A stretch of DNA of 48,395 nt. Origin: Planctomycetota bacterium (lineage in GTDB: Bacteria > Planctomycetota > Planctomycetia > Pirellulales > UBA1268). The stretch lies in assembly GCA_003671185.1 (NCBI GenBank), contig QWPN01000110.1, positions 1-48,395 of the forward strand, given 5' to 3'. Of this stretch, positions 28,899 to 37,244 are shown piece by piece; position 1 is the first letter of the stretch, and the number at the start of each line of letters is the position of its first letter. The position numbers and the translations under genes were made by a program. The notes beneath the pieces were generated by a model. That model saw nothing but the letters and a program-made list of their open reading frames with translations, had not been told where the DNA came from and did no database searches.

Positions 28899-29828
28899 TC
28901 AGGGCGTGTCGTTCGGCAGGCAGCCCGTGATCAGGCGACAGGCTTCCAGGTATTTGTCGCGGGTGCGGTCCACCACATCGGCGGGCAGTGGCGGCGGGGG
29001 GCTCGACTTGTCCCAGCCGCTCGCCTCCAGCCAGTCGCGGACGAACTGCTTGTCGAATGAATCGGGGACGCTGCCGGTGCCGGCGGCCGCGGCCGGCCAG
29101 AATCGTGAACTGTCCGGCGTGAGCACCTCGTCGACGAGCAGCAGTTCACCGGAGGCCGTGCGGCCCCACTCGAACTTCGTGTCGGCGACCACGATGCCGT
29201 GGCCGGCCGCGTGCTCCGTGCCGCGATCGTAGACGTCGACGCTCTTGTCGCGGAGCGTCGCGGCGAGATCGGCGCCGATCCGGGCGGCCATCACGTCGAA
29301 GGACACGTTTTCATCGTGGCCGCTCTCGGCCTTCGTGGCCGGGGTGAAGATCGGTTCCGGCAGCCGGCCGCCGGCGGCGATGCCGGCGGGCAGTGGCACG
29401 CCGCACACGGTGCCAGAGCGTCGGTATTCGGACAGGCCCGAGCCGGCCAGCCAACCGCGGACGACGCACTCGAAGGGGATCACCTCCGCGCGGCGCACGA
29501 GCATCGTGCGGCCACGGAGCGGGGTGAGGTCGATGCCGGCCGGTAGCCCCATCGCGTCGACGTCGGTCGTGAGCAGGTGGTGCGCGACGGGCCGCGCTCC
29601 CCGTGACAGCAGGTCGAACCAGAACCGTGAGATCGCGGTGAGCACCTTGCCCTTGTCGGGGATCGGCGTGGGCAGGATCCAGTCGAAGGCACTGATCCGG
29701 TCGGTGCTCACGATCAGCATCACGTCGCCGAACAATTGCGACTCGAACCGGTAGCAGTCACGTACCTTGCCGCGGAGGGGTGGACCCAGGGGCAGGTCGG
29801 TGTGGACGACGGGGGCGGAGGCGGTCAT
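28899..29828 (-). CDS. purC: Phosphoribosylaminoimidazole-succinocarboxamide (SAICAR) synthase
   Basis: PurC joins aspartate to CAIR with ATP in purine synthesis. The 309-residue protein matches the longer, yeast-like form. It shows GKVRDCYRF (ATP loop), STDRISAFDWILPTPIPDKGKVLT, the signature RRAEVIPFECVVRGWLAGSG, and the C-terminal DTKFEWG plus DEVLTPDSSRFW. The ATG at 29828 gives the expected N-terminus. It lies between aroC and a hairpin-repeat array; the 154 bp toward aroC contains nothing I can name. Confidence 0.97.
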   Translation of the reverse strand: MTASAPVVHTDLPLGPPLRGKVRDCYRFESQLFGDVMLIVSTDRISAFDWILPTPIPDKGKVLTAISRFWFDLLSRGARPVAHHLLTTDVDAMGLPAGIDLTPLRGRTMLVRRAEVIPFECVVRGWLAGSGLSEYRRSGTVCGVPLPAGIAAGGRLPEPIFTPATKAESGHDENVSFDVMAARIGADLAATLRDKSVDVYDRGTEHAAGHGIVVADTKFEWGRTASGELLLVDEVLTPDSSRFWPAAAAGTGSVPDSFDKQFVRDWLEASGWDKSSPPPPLPADVVDRTRDKYLEACRLITGCLPNDTP

Positions 29829-29882
29829 GCGGATGTTCTACGGAGTCGTCTGTCGGCGTCCAAGGGGCTGGCGTGTGGCGCC

Positions 29883-30101
29883 GGCACGAGGCCATGGAGG
29901 GCTCGTGGTTGATGGGGATGCAGGTGAGGAGACCGGCCGCCTGGATGGCGGCCTCACTGCAGCCGGAGGGCTGCCAAGCGGCACGAGGCCATGGAGGGCT
30001 CGTGGTTGATGGGGATGCAGGTGAGGAGACCGGCCGCCTGGATGGCGGCCTCACTGCAGCCGGAGGGCTGCCAAGCGGCACGAGGCCATGGAGGGCTCGT
30101 G
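29883..30101 (+). repeat. Tandem repeat, 97-bp unit, about 2.3 copies, array of GGA-loop hairpins (locus 3)
   Basis: Units begin at 29883, 29980 and 30077 (partial). Each full unit has three stem-loops. The first pairs CACGAGGCC (29885-29893) with GGGCTCGTG (29899-29907) around ATGGA with one mismatch. The second pairs GGCCGCC (29935-29941) with GGCGGCC (29947-29953) around TGGAT. The third pairs GCAGCC (29959-29964) with GGCTGC (29969-29974) around GGAG. The partial third unit retains the first hairpin. The array ends 7 nt before the complement of the dnaE2 stop. It shares architecture with the arrays at 1-222 and 11023-11374, with limited primary identity. Confidence 0.92.
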
Positions 30102-30108
30102 CCGCGTA

Positions 30109-33100
30109 TCAACAGAAATCGCGAGACATGCGCGGCAGTGATGCCAGAGAAGGGCAGGGAACGGTGCCGGCGGACGATGATCCGGGGCGGCCTGGCACCC
30201 CCGCCTCCAGCCCCGTCGCCAGCACGTGTACGACCGCCCCACGCCGCTGGATGCGGCCCTGCACGAGGAGCACCGCGGCGCGGCGGGTGGCAGACTCGGC
30301 GCGCTCCCAGACATCGGGCCGCACGACGACGTTGGCGGCGCCGGTCTCGTCCTCGAGCGTGAGAAAGATCATTCCCTTGGCCGTGGCGGGTCGCTGCCGC
30401 GTGAGCACGATGCCGGCCACCCGCACACGGCGGCCCTCGGGAGCCGCCGTGGCCGCGGCGATCGCATCCACACCGTGGGCCGCGAGTCGCTCGCGCGCGA
30501 ATTCGAGCGGATGGGCCGCGAGCGAGAGGCCGCCGGTGCGGTAGTCGGCAATCACCTCCTCGTGGGGCGTCGTCGCCGGCAGCAGCTCGCCGTCGCCGTC
30601 GTCATCCTCGGCAATCCCTTCCAGGAGCGGACGGCCGCCCGTGCGTTCCTGGCATTGCATCGCCTCCCAGACGGCGCGGCGGCGGTCGAGCCCGAGCGAC
30701 GCCAGTGCACCGGCGCGAGCCAGATGCAGGAGCGATTCGCGGTCGAGGCCGGCACGCCGGGCCAAATCACGCGGCAGGCGGAACGGGCCGTCGCGACGGG
30801 CGGTCTCGATGTGGGCGGCTGCGTCCTCGCCCAGGCCGTACACCTGCTCCAGCCCGAGCCGGATCGCCGGTTGCGGGGCCCGCGCGGCGCGCGGGCCACT
30901 CTCCACCTCCAGCGTGGCGTGCCAGTGGCTCGCGTTCACGTCGGCCGGCAGCACCCTGACGCCGTGGGCCCGGGCGTCGCGCACGAGTTGCGCGGGGGCG
31001 TAGAAGCCCATCGGCTGGCTGCCCAGGAGCGCCGCCGTGAATGCCGCCGGGTGGTGGCATTTCAGCCATGCCGACACATACACGAGCAGCGCGAAACTCG
31101 CCGCATGCGACTCCGGAAATCCGTACTCCCCGAAGCCGCGGATCTGCGCGAACACCTGCTCGGCGAATTCCCGGGACAGCCCGCGCGAGAGCATGCCTTC
31201 GACGAGCCTGCGGTGAAACTCGTCGATCACTCCCGGCCGCCGCCAGGCGCCCATCGCGCGCCGCAGTTGGTCGGCCTCGCCGGGCGTGAAGCCGGCCGCC
31301 ACCACCGCCAACCGCATCGCCTGCTCCTGGAAGAGCGGCACACCGAGCGTCTTTTCCAGCACCTCGCGGATGGCGTCGTTGGGGTACGTGATGGACTCCT
31401 CGCCTGCCCGTCGCCGCAGGTAGGGATGCACCATGTCTCCCTGGATCGGCCCCGGCCGCACGATCGCCACCTCGATGACGAGATCGTAGAAGCAGCGCGG
31501 CTTGAGCCTGGGCAGCATGCTCATCTGTGCCCGGCTCTCGATCTGGAACACGCCCACCGTGTCGGCCCGTGAGATCATCTCGTAGACGGCCGGATCCTCG
31601 GCGGGAACCGTGGCCAGCGTGAGCCGCGGTCCGCCCGCCGCCGCCACCAGGTCGAATGCCCGGCGGATCGCCGTCAGCATCCCCAGCGCCAGGCAGTCGA
31701 CCTTGAGGATGCCCAGTTCATCGAGGTCGTTCTTATCCCACTGCACAACAGTCCGGCCCGGCATCGACGCCGGCTGGATGGGCACGAGATCGCAGAGGTC
31801 GCCGCGGGTCATCACCATGCCCCCCACGTGCTGTCCCAGGTGACGTGGAAAGCCGACGAGCTGGCCGACGAGCGTCACGAGCCTCGTGCAGGCGTCGCTC
31901 GCCGGGGCCAGCCCCGCCTCGGCCAGTCTCGTCGGCAGATCCTCAACGCCGTCCCCCACGTCGATCACGGCGGCGATGGCGTCCACGCGGTCGAGCGAGA
32001 AGCCCAGCGACTTGGTCACGTCGCGGACGGCCGACCGCAGGCGGTAGCGGATCACCTCGGCCGTGAGCGCCGCCCGGGAGCGGCCGTAGGTCTCGTAGAT
32101 GTACTGGATCACCTCCTCGCGGCGCCGATGCTCGAAGTCGACGTCGATGTCGGGAGCCTCGCACCGCTCCCGACTCACGAACCGTTCGAAGAGCACGTTC
32201 ATCCGCGCCGGATCGACCGATGTGATGCCGAGGCAGTAGCAGACGGCGGAGTTGGCGGCCGAGCCCCGCCCCTGGCAGAGGATGCCGCGGCGCCGGGCGA
32301 ACCTCACGATGTCGAACACGGTGAGGAAGTAGGCCTCGTAGCCCAGTTCGGCGATCAGGGTCAACTCGTGCGCCACGAGGTCGCGGACCTTGTCGGGCAC
32401 GCCCTGCGGATACCGCTTCGCCGCGCCCCGCCAGGCCAATGCGGCGAGATGCTCCGCCGCCGTGCGGCCGGGGGGCACGATCGCGTCGGGGTATTCGTAT
32501 TTCAGTTCGTCGAGCGAGAACCGGCAGCGGCCGGCGATCTCGGCGGATCGCTCCACGGCGCCGGGCAGCACGCTGAACCGCTCGGCGATCCGGCGCCGTT
32601 CGTGCAGGTGCCGCTCGCCGTTGGCCAGCAGCCGGCCGCGGATCGCGTCGACGGTGCTGCCGTGCCGCACGGCGGCGAGGACGTCGAAGAGTGGCAGCCG
32701 CGACCGCTCGTGGTAGCGCACGTCCCCCGCCGCCGCCACCGGCACTTCGGCCTGGCGGGCCAGGCGGTCGAACCACGCCAGCCGGCTCTCGTCGTCTCCT
32801 TCGAGCGCCACCTCCGCCAGCGCCCAGAGCCGGTCGCCGAATGCGTCGTGCCAGCGTGCGATTTCCGCGGCGGCCGCGTGCGGCGACCCGTCGTCGGCCG
32901 GTGCCGAGCCCAGGACCGCAGCCAGCGGCAGGCCCGCCAGTAGGCCGGCCGCATGGGCCGCCACGTCGTCGTATGAAACGATGCAGCCGCCCCCCGACTC
33001 CGCACCGCGGGCGCATCCTCGCGTCAGCAGCTTGCACAGGTTCGCATAGCCCGTGCGGTCGGCAGCCCAGACGACCAGTGGCGCGGCGTCGCAGGGCTCG

Positions 33101-33309
33101 AACTGCGCCCCCACGACCAGCGCGATGCCCGCCTGCCTGGCCGCCGCGTGGGCCCGCACGATGCCTGCAAGCGTGCCGCGGTCGGTGATCGCCAGGGCCT
33201 CGTAGCCAAGCGCAGCCGCCCGGCCGACGAGCTCCTCGGGGTGCGACGCCCCTTGCAGGAACGAGAAGTTGCTCGTGCAGTGCAGTTCGGCGTACCGCGG
33301 CTCCTTCAT
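30109..33309 (-). CDS. dnaE2: Error-prone DNA polymerase DnaE2 (ImuC)
   Basis: DnaE2 is the translesion polymerase of the ImuA-ImuB-DnaE2 mutasome. The 1066-residue protein has an N-terminal PHP domain (YAELHCTSNFSFLQGASHPEELV). The C-family polymerase core carries GRGSAANSAVCYCLGIT and the catalytic aspartates in EAPDIDVDFEHRRREEVI. It also has ARPGPIQGDMVHPYLRRR-type finger sequence, a helix-hairpin-helix region and a C-terminal OB fold (VRVAGIVLTRQRPATAKGMIFLTLEDETG). The ATG at 33309 has GGAGG 7 nt upstream; a TTG six bases earlier is too close to that site. It lies 15 bp after imuB. A hairpin array follows its stop directly. Confidence 0.96.
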   Translation of the reverse strand: MKEPRYAELHCTSNFSFLQGASHPEELVGRAAALGYEALAITDRGTLAGIVRAHAAARQAGIALVVGAQFEPCDAAPLVVWAADRTGYANLCKLLTRGCARGAESGGGCIVSYDDVAAHAAGLLAGLPLAAVLGSAPADDGSPHAAAAEIARWHDAFGDRLWALAEVALEGDDESRLAWFDRLARQAEVPVAAAGDVRYHERSRLPLFDVLAAVRHGSTVDAIRGRLLANGERHLHERRRIAERFSVLPGAVERSAEIAGRCRFSLDELKYEYPDAIVPPGRTAAEHLAALAWRGAAKRYPQGVPDKVRDLVAHELTLIAELGYEAYFLTVFDIVRFARRRGILCQGRGSAANSAVCYCLGITSVDPARMNVLFERFVSRERCEAPDIDVDFEHRRREEVIQYIYETYGRSRAALTAEVIRYRLRSAVRDVTKSLGFSLDRVDAIAAVIDVGDGVEDLPTRLAEAGLAPASDACTRLVTLVGQLVGFPRHLGQHVGGMVMTRGDLCDLVPIQPASMPGRTVVQWDKNDLDELGILKVDCLALGMLTAIRRAFDLVAAAGGPRLTLATVPAEDPAVYEMISRADTVGVFQIESRAQMSMLPRLKPRCFYDLVIEVAIVRPGPIQGDMVHPYLRRRAGEESITYPNDAIREVLEKTLGVPLFQEQAMRLAVVAAGFTPGEADQLRRAMGAWRRPGVIDEFHRRLVEGMLSRGLSREFAEQVFAQIRGFGEYGFPESHAASFALLVYVSAWLKCHHPAAFTAALLGSQPMGFYAPAQLVRDARAHGVRVLPADVNASHWHATLEVESGPRAARAPQPAIRLGLEQVYGLGEDAAAHIETARRDGPFRLPRDLARRAGLDRESLLHLARAGALASLGLDRRRAVWEAMQCQERTGGRPLLEGIAEDDDGDGELLPATTPHEEVIADYRTGGLSLAAHPLEFARERLAAHGVDAIAAATAAPEGRRVRVAGIVLTRQRPATAKGMIFLTLEDETGAANVVVRPDVWERAESATRRAAVLLVQGRIQRRGAVVHVLATGLEAGVPGRPGSSSAGTVPCPSLASLPRMSRDFC

Positions 33310-33324
33310 CGCCAACCCTCCGTT

Positions 33325-35052
33325 TCAGGCGAACGCACCGTGCAGAAACCAGTCCCCGTCACGCAGCCGACGAAACAGCCAGAAGCGGGCCCCCGAGTCG
33401 GTTTCCACCACGTAGTAGTCGCGGCGCACGGTCGGGCCGCGCCACCAGGCCGTCTCGATGCGCTCCGGGCCACGGGCTGTGACGATGCGGTGCAGCCGGT
33501 CGCCGAGCCGGAACTGCACCGGTGGCCCGTCGGGTGCCACGGCCACGAGGCCCGCACCCGCGGTCAGCCGCAGCGGCCGTGGTGCCATCCAGATCGGCCG
33601 GCGTCCGGCCGGCATCCGCTGCGGCAGCGCGTCATCGCGGCGGCTGTGTACGCTGCGACGGGCCTGCGTGTTGACGGGCGCGGTTGCCGTGGGCGGCGCG
33701 GCGATCCAGGCATGCTCGGGCTGCGGGTCGGCCACCGCCCGGGGCATGAACACCGCGGCCCTGCCGAGCCGGCCCGAGAGACGGTCGAGCAGCAGGCCGG
33801 TCTCGAGGGCGGAAACCGTGGCCTGATCGTCATGCTCCGCGCCGCCGCTGGCCGCGAACAGGAGGCGCTGCCGGCAGGTGACGCTGCCGGCGGCCACCAC
33901 CTCGACCGCGATGCCGTCGATCCAGTCGGGAGGTCGCGTGCGTCCCAGCCGCAGCCGCACGAGTTCCGCGAGATGGCGGACGGATCCGCTGGGTTGGAAC
34001 AGGCCCACGTCGATCACGTTCGGCGCGCGGCCTGCGCCGCCGCCTCCCCCGGCATGCTCCAGCCGCACCTGCAGCGTCAGCACGCCCCGGCCGCTTGCGG
34101 CCAGCGGCGAGAGACACGCCGCCAGCAATTCCTCCACCACCGCCATGAGCGCATCCTCACTGGCATCGGCGGCCGCCACGGGGGAGTCGAACGACCGGCA
34201 TGCCTGTGGCAATTCGTCCCCACGCGGTCCGATGAGCGGTTCAGCCAGCGTGCCGGCGAATTCCGCGAGCCGACGCGAGAGCAGCGGTGGAAACCGCGAC
34301 GCTAGGCTCTTCGCCGAGAGCCGCAGCACCCCGCCGATCGTGTCGATGCCCACCTCGCGGAGCATGCCGATCGTGGTGACATCGAGCCGCAGGGCGGCCA
34401 CGGGCAGGCCGGACAACACGGCGGCCGCCCCCACCGCGAACCGCTGCGCTCCCGGCGGCACGACAGCCCAGCGGCGGCACTGCCGCGGGGCCTGTGCGTC
34501 GGGGGCCGGGCCGTGCGGTGCGAGGTCGGTGTGGTGTGCCGCGGCCCAGGCCGCAGCACAGGTGTCGGCGACCGCGGCCCGGGCATGCAGGCCGCGGGCC
34601 GCGAGTGTCCATGTGGCCGTGCGGGCGATCGCCGCCTCCCCGCCGAAGAAACCGGCCGTGCCGGTGACGTCCACGTGGATGCACTCCGGCATCGAACCAT
34701 TGGCAGCCTGCTCGACGCCGGCTGTCGGCGAGAACCGGCGGCACCATCGCGCCAGCTTTTCGAGCGCGGCCAGATCGGCGGCCGGATCATCATGATCGAC
34801 TTCGGCGCTGTGGCAGGCACGGGAACCATGAGCGGCCGCCAGCACCGCCATCGCCTCGGCCAGCGACATGCCGGGAGCGATACGCACGGCGGTCGGTGCG
34901 GTGCCCGACCGCGGCGGCTGTGGCCAGGCCCACGACACCACCGTCATCATGCCGCGCCGTTCGCGCCGACAGACGAACGTGGGCACCTTCCGCAATTCGG
35001 GCCTGTCGAGCAGCCGGCGCTGCACAGGCCAGCGCGGCAGCCAGATCGTCAT
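33325..35052 (-). CDS. imuB: ImuB, inactive Y-family polymerase homologue
   Basis: ImuB is the adaptor that tethers DnaE2 and ImuA to the replication clamp. The 575-residue protein begins MTIWLPRWPVQRRLL, as in other ImuB proteins. It follows a Y-family polymerase fold whose catalytic acidic residues are not recognisable; HVDVTGTAGFFGGE replaces the usual DxxxxE site. An ATG at 35052 overlaps the imuA stop (ATGA) and is preferred over a GTG at 35064. The C-terminal region (residues about 480-575) ends in the RRDYYVVETDSGARFWLFRR segment common to the family. No clear clamp-binding QxxLxLF could be picked out by eye. Confidence 0.93.
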   Translation of the reverse strand: MTIWLPRWPVQRRLLDRPELRKVPTFVCRRERRGMMTVVSWAWPQPPRSGTAPTAVRIAPGMSLAEAMAVLAAAHGSRACHSAEVDHDDPAADLAALEKLARWCRRFSPTAGVEQAANGSMPECIHVDVTGTAGFFGGEAAIARTATWTLAARGLHARAAVADTCAAAWAAAHHTDLAPHGPAPDAQAPRQCRRWAVVPPGAQRFAVGAAAVLSGLPVAALRLDVTTIGMLREVGIDTIGGVLRLSAKSLASRFPPLLSRRLAEFAGTLAEPLIGPRGDELPQACRSFDSPVAAADASEDALMAVVEELLAACLSPLAASGRGVLTLQVRLEHAGGGGGAGRAPNVIDVGLFQPSGSVRHLAELVRLRLGRTRPPDWIDGIAVEVVAAGSVTCRQRLLFAASGGAEHDDQATVSALETGLLLDRLSGRLGRAAVFMPRAVADPQPEHAWIAAPPTATAPVNTQARRSVHSRRDDALPQRMPAGRRPIWMAPRPLRLTAGAGLVAVAPDGPPVQFRLGDRLHRIVTARGPERIETAWWRGPTVRRDYYVVETDSGARFWLFRRLRDGDWFLHGAFA

Positions 35053-35915
35053 GAAGCGCGGCACGCCGAAACTCCTGTCGCGAACGCCCGCAATGCCCCG
35101 CCGTCGTCTGTCCGGGTGGGGCTGGTGACACGCAGGCCGACAGTGGCCCGCGGTGATCCCTCGACACCCCGGGCCAGATCGATCGAGATTTCCGACCAGC
35201 GTTCCGCATCGGGGTCGGCGCCGGACCAGGCGCCGCCGGCGGCCACGAGCCGCAGGGGGAGTTCGAGGAGTGTGCCGCCCGGCAGCGGCGCGACCGAGAT
35301 CCGCGCCTCAGCCCATGAAGGCTCGCCTCGTGCCGCATGGGGCCGCACGAGCAATCCCACGGCGCCGCTCGTGCGGGCCGCCAGCTGCCAGCGGCGCATG
35401 GCGGTCGTCCAGTGCCGTGGTGACCGCGGTCGGTGAGACGGAGTGGCGGCCTGGCCCCAGGCCGCCGCCCGTGGCCAGGCCAGCACGGCGGCCACGCCGC
35501 GGCTGCGCAGCGACTGGTCGATTGCCCATATTTCATCCTCGTCCCGCGAGGGCCGAGCCACGACCAGTTGCCGCCCGTCCAGCCACGGCAGCACCGCCGG
35601 CGGATGGAACCATCCGGCACGATCGACCACCACGATCGCGCCCTGGCCACGCTGGCCATCGTGCTGCGTGGCCGGGGCCGCCAACCGGCAGGCGACCGCG
35701 AACGCCAGCGTCACCGCCCCGCTGCCCGTGGCATCGCCGTCGCCGGTGATCCATTCGACGAGGCTGCCACGCCGCATGCCGCCGGCGGGCAGGAGGGCGT
35801 CGAGCGGGCGGAATCCGCTCGGCACGACCTCCCTGGCTGACTCGCGGCGCTGCAACTGACCGCCGCTTTCGATCGCCGTTTCCGCCAGCCCGGCCACCAC
35901 ATCGAGCGTCATCAT
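35049..35915 (-). CDS. imuA: ImuA, RecA-like mutasome component
   Basis: ImuA is the RecA-related partner of ImuB and DnaE2 in damage-induced mutagenesis. The 288-residue protein has the family N-terminus (VVPSGFRPLDALLPAGGMRRGSLVEW) followed by a degenerate P-loop region (GDGDATGSGAVTLAFAVA). Later core strands include AIVVVDRAGWFHPPAVLPW and GVAAVLAWPRA. GGAGG precedes two adjacent ATG codons (35915 and 35912); the first is used here. It is the first gene of the three-gene cassette. A promoter with an overlapping palindrome lies about 40-75 bp upstream, consistent with SOS control. Confidence 0.9.
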   Translation of the reverse strand: MMTLDVVAGLAETAIESGGQLQRRESAREVVPSGFRPLDALLPAGGMRRGSLVEWITGDGDATGSGAVTLAFAVACRLAAPATQHDGQRGQGAIVVVDRAGWFHPPAVLPWLDGRQLVVARPSRDEDEIWAIDQSLRSRGVAAVLAWPRAAAWGQAATPSHRPRSPRHWTTAMRRWQLAARTSGAVGLLVRPHAARGEPSWAEARISVAPLPGGTLLELPLRLVAAGGAWSGADPDAERWSEISIDLARGVEGSPRATVGLRVTSPTRTDDGGALRAFATGVSACRAS

Positions 35916-35951
35916 CGCCTGCCTCCGTCCGGTGCGGGCCGCGGGTAAGGA

Positions 35952-35992
35952 ATGAACACATGTACACTATTCATCGGCGGGGCGACTGTCAA
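35952..35992 (-). promoter_or_regulatory. Promoter of the imu cassette with overlapping palindrome (candidate SOS operator)
   Basis: On the minus strand there is a perfect -35 TTGACA (35992-35987), a 17-bp spacer and a -10 TAGTGT (35969-35964), which has 3 of 6 matches. ATGAA (35952-35956) and TTCAT (35970-35974) form an inverted repeat centred on TGTACA that covers the -10. imuA-imuB-dnaE2 cassettes are usually LexA-repressed, so this is a good operator candidate. It is not the canonical Gram-positive GAAC-N4-GTTC box or the gamma-proteobacterial CTGT-N8-ACAG box. Confidence 0.55.
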
Positions 35993-36082
35993 CTCCCCGG
36001 CCGTCGTGGCCGGCCGGGCGGCACCCGTACAATCGCGACGGTCGCCGCCGCCCGCAGTCCGTCCTTCAGGAGTCTCCGCACG

Positions 36083-37231
36083 ATGCCCAGACCTTCTTCT
36101 CGCACCTGCCGTGCCGCCTCCGCGGCCGCACCGTTCGTGGCCGCGTTCCTGGCCGTCTGTCAGTCGCCGTGCCCGGGTGCCGATTCATCCGGCACCTCGA
36201 TCCCGACCGACTTCGCCGCGTTCCAGAAGGAGATCGCACCGCTCGTCCTCGACAAGCGTCCCGTTGATGCCAGGCACTGGCGGCAGATCGAACCCGCCCT
36301 TCACCACCTGGCCGTGCAGCATGCCGACCGCCTCACCTCGATGACGCCCGCGGACCGGATCACCGCCCTGGCGGCGCTGGCCGGCTTCATCGATCAGACC
36401 CGCACTGCAGCCGCCGGCACCCCCGTGCTCGCACCCGGGAGAACCGTGATCGGCCTGCTCGATCCCGACCGGGGGCTCGAGCCCCGTGAGATCACGGCCA
36501 TCGTCGGCGCCTACGGCGGCACCACCACCATCTTCAAGAAGGACGAGGATGGCGAGACGCTCGACACCGTGGCCGACGCCTTCCTGGCCGCGGTCCGCAC
36601 CGCCGTGGCCGACGCGGCGCCGCTGACGGTCGTGGTGCTCGGCCATGGCCTGCCCACCGAAATCCAGAGCTATCACATCCGTTTCGAGCGGCTCGCCGAC
36701 GCCCTCATCGCCGGCGCGACGGTGCGGGGAGCGCCGGGCGGGGCTTCGCCGGCGACCGTCGACCTGGGCCGCACCGTCCTCATCTGCGACGACTGCTTCA
36801 GCGCCGACTTTCTCATCAATCTCTGCGAGGGCATCACCACGCGTTGCCGCGACCAAGGCCTGGAACTCGCGTCGCTGCCGGCCTGCGTGGCCGGCACGAA
36901 CCGCAACTGCGTGGGCCACGCCGACGTGGGCGCCAAGTTCGTGCCGCACTTCTGGAAGGACGTGATCGAACTCTACTTCATCCGCCGGCCGCGGCCGCGA
37001 CAGGTGACCTTGCGCGACTTCTTCGAAAACGTCGACAACATGATGTACGGCTACGGCCGGGCGCCGATCGTGGACGGCACGAAGGTGTCGGGTTATCGAC
37101 TCGTCGATGCGGAACTCGTGCAGGACCCGGTCGTGTTCGTGCCCCTGGCGGCCGCCGAATTGGCCGCGCTGCGGGAGATCCTCGGCCTGCCCGCCGACGC
37201 TCCGCTGGCCCGCTGGTTGGACGCGGGATGA
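36083..37231 (+). CDS. Secreted clan CD (caspase/legumain-like) cysteine protease-like protein
   Basis: This 382-residue protein has a signal peptide-like N-terminus (RAASAAAPFVAAFLAVCQSPCPGADS). It also has the two hallmarks of clan CD peptidases in order: a hydrophobic strand ending in His-Gly (LTVVVLGHGLP, H188) and a second strand ending in an Asp-Asp-Cys turn (RTVLICDDCFSADF, C238). The spacing of about 50 residues fits caspase or C13/C14-like folds. An N-terminal helical region of about 100 residues precedes the core. Protease activity and target are inferred. The ATG at 36083 follows AGGAG by about 11 nt. It is divergent from imuA; no functional tie is evident. Confidence 0.6.
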   Translation: MPRPSSRTCRAASAAAPFVAAFLAVCQSPCPGADSSGTSIPTDFAAFQKEIAPLVLDKRPVDARHWRQIEPALHHLAVQHADRLTSMTPADRITALAALAGFIDQTRTAAAGTPVLAPGRTVIGLLDPDRGLEPREITAIVGAYGGTTTIFKKDEDGETLDTVADAFLAAVRTAVADAAPLTVVVLGHGLPTEIQSYHIRFERLADALIAGATVRGAPGGASPATVDLGRTVLICDDCFSADFLINLCEGITTRCRDQGLELASLPACVAGTNRNCVGHADVGAKFVPHFWKDVIELYFIRRPRPRQVTLRDFFENVDNMMYGYGRAPIVDGTKVSGYRLVDAELVQDPVVFVPLAAAELAALREILGLPADAPLARWLDAG

Positions 37232-37244
37232 GCCGCCGGGGCCT

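Noticed and set aside
35053-35064. GTG start for imuB at 35064
   Set aside because: The ATG at 35052 overlaps the imuA stop in the common ATGA arrangement and gives the usual ImuB N-terminus. The GTG remains possible but less likely.
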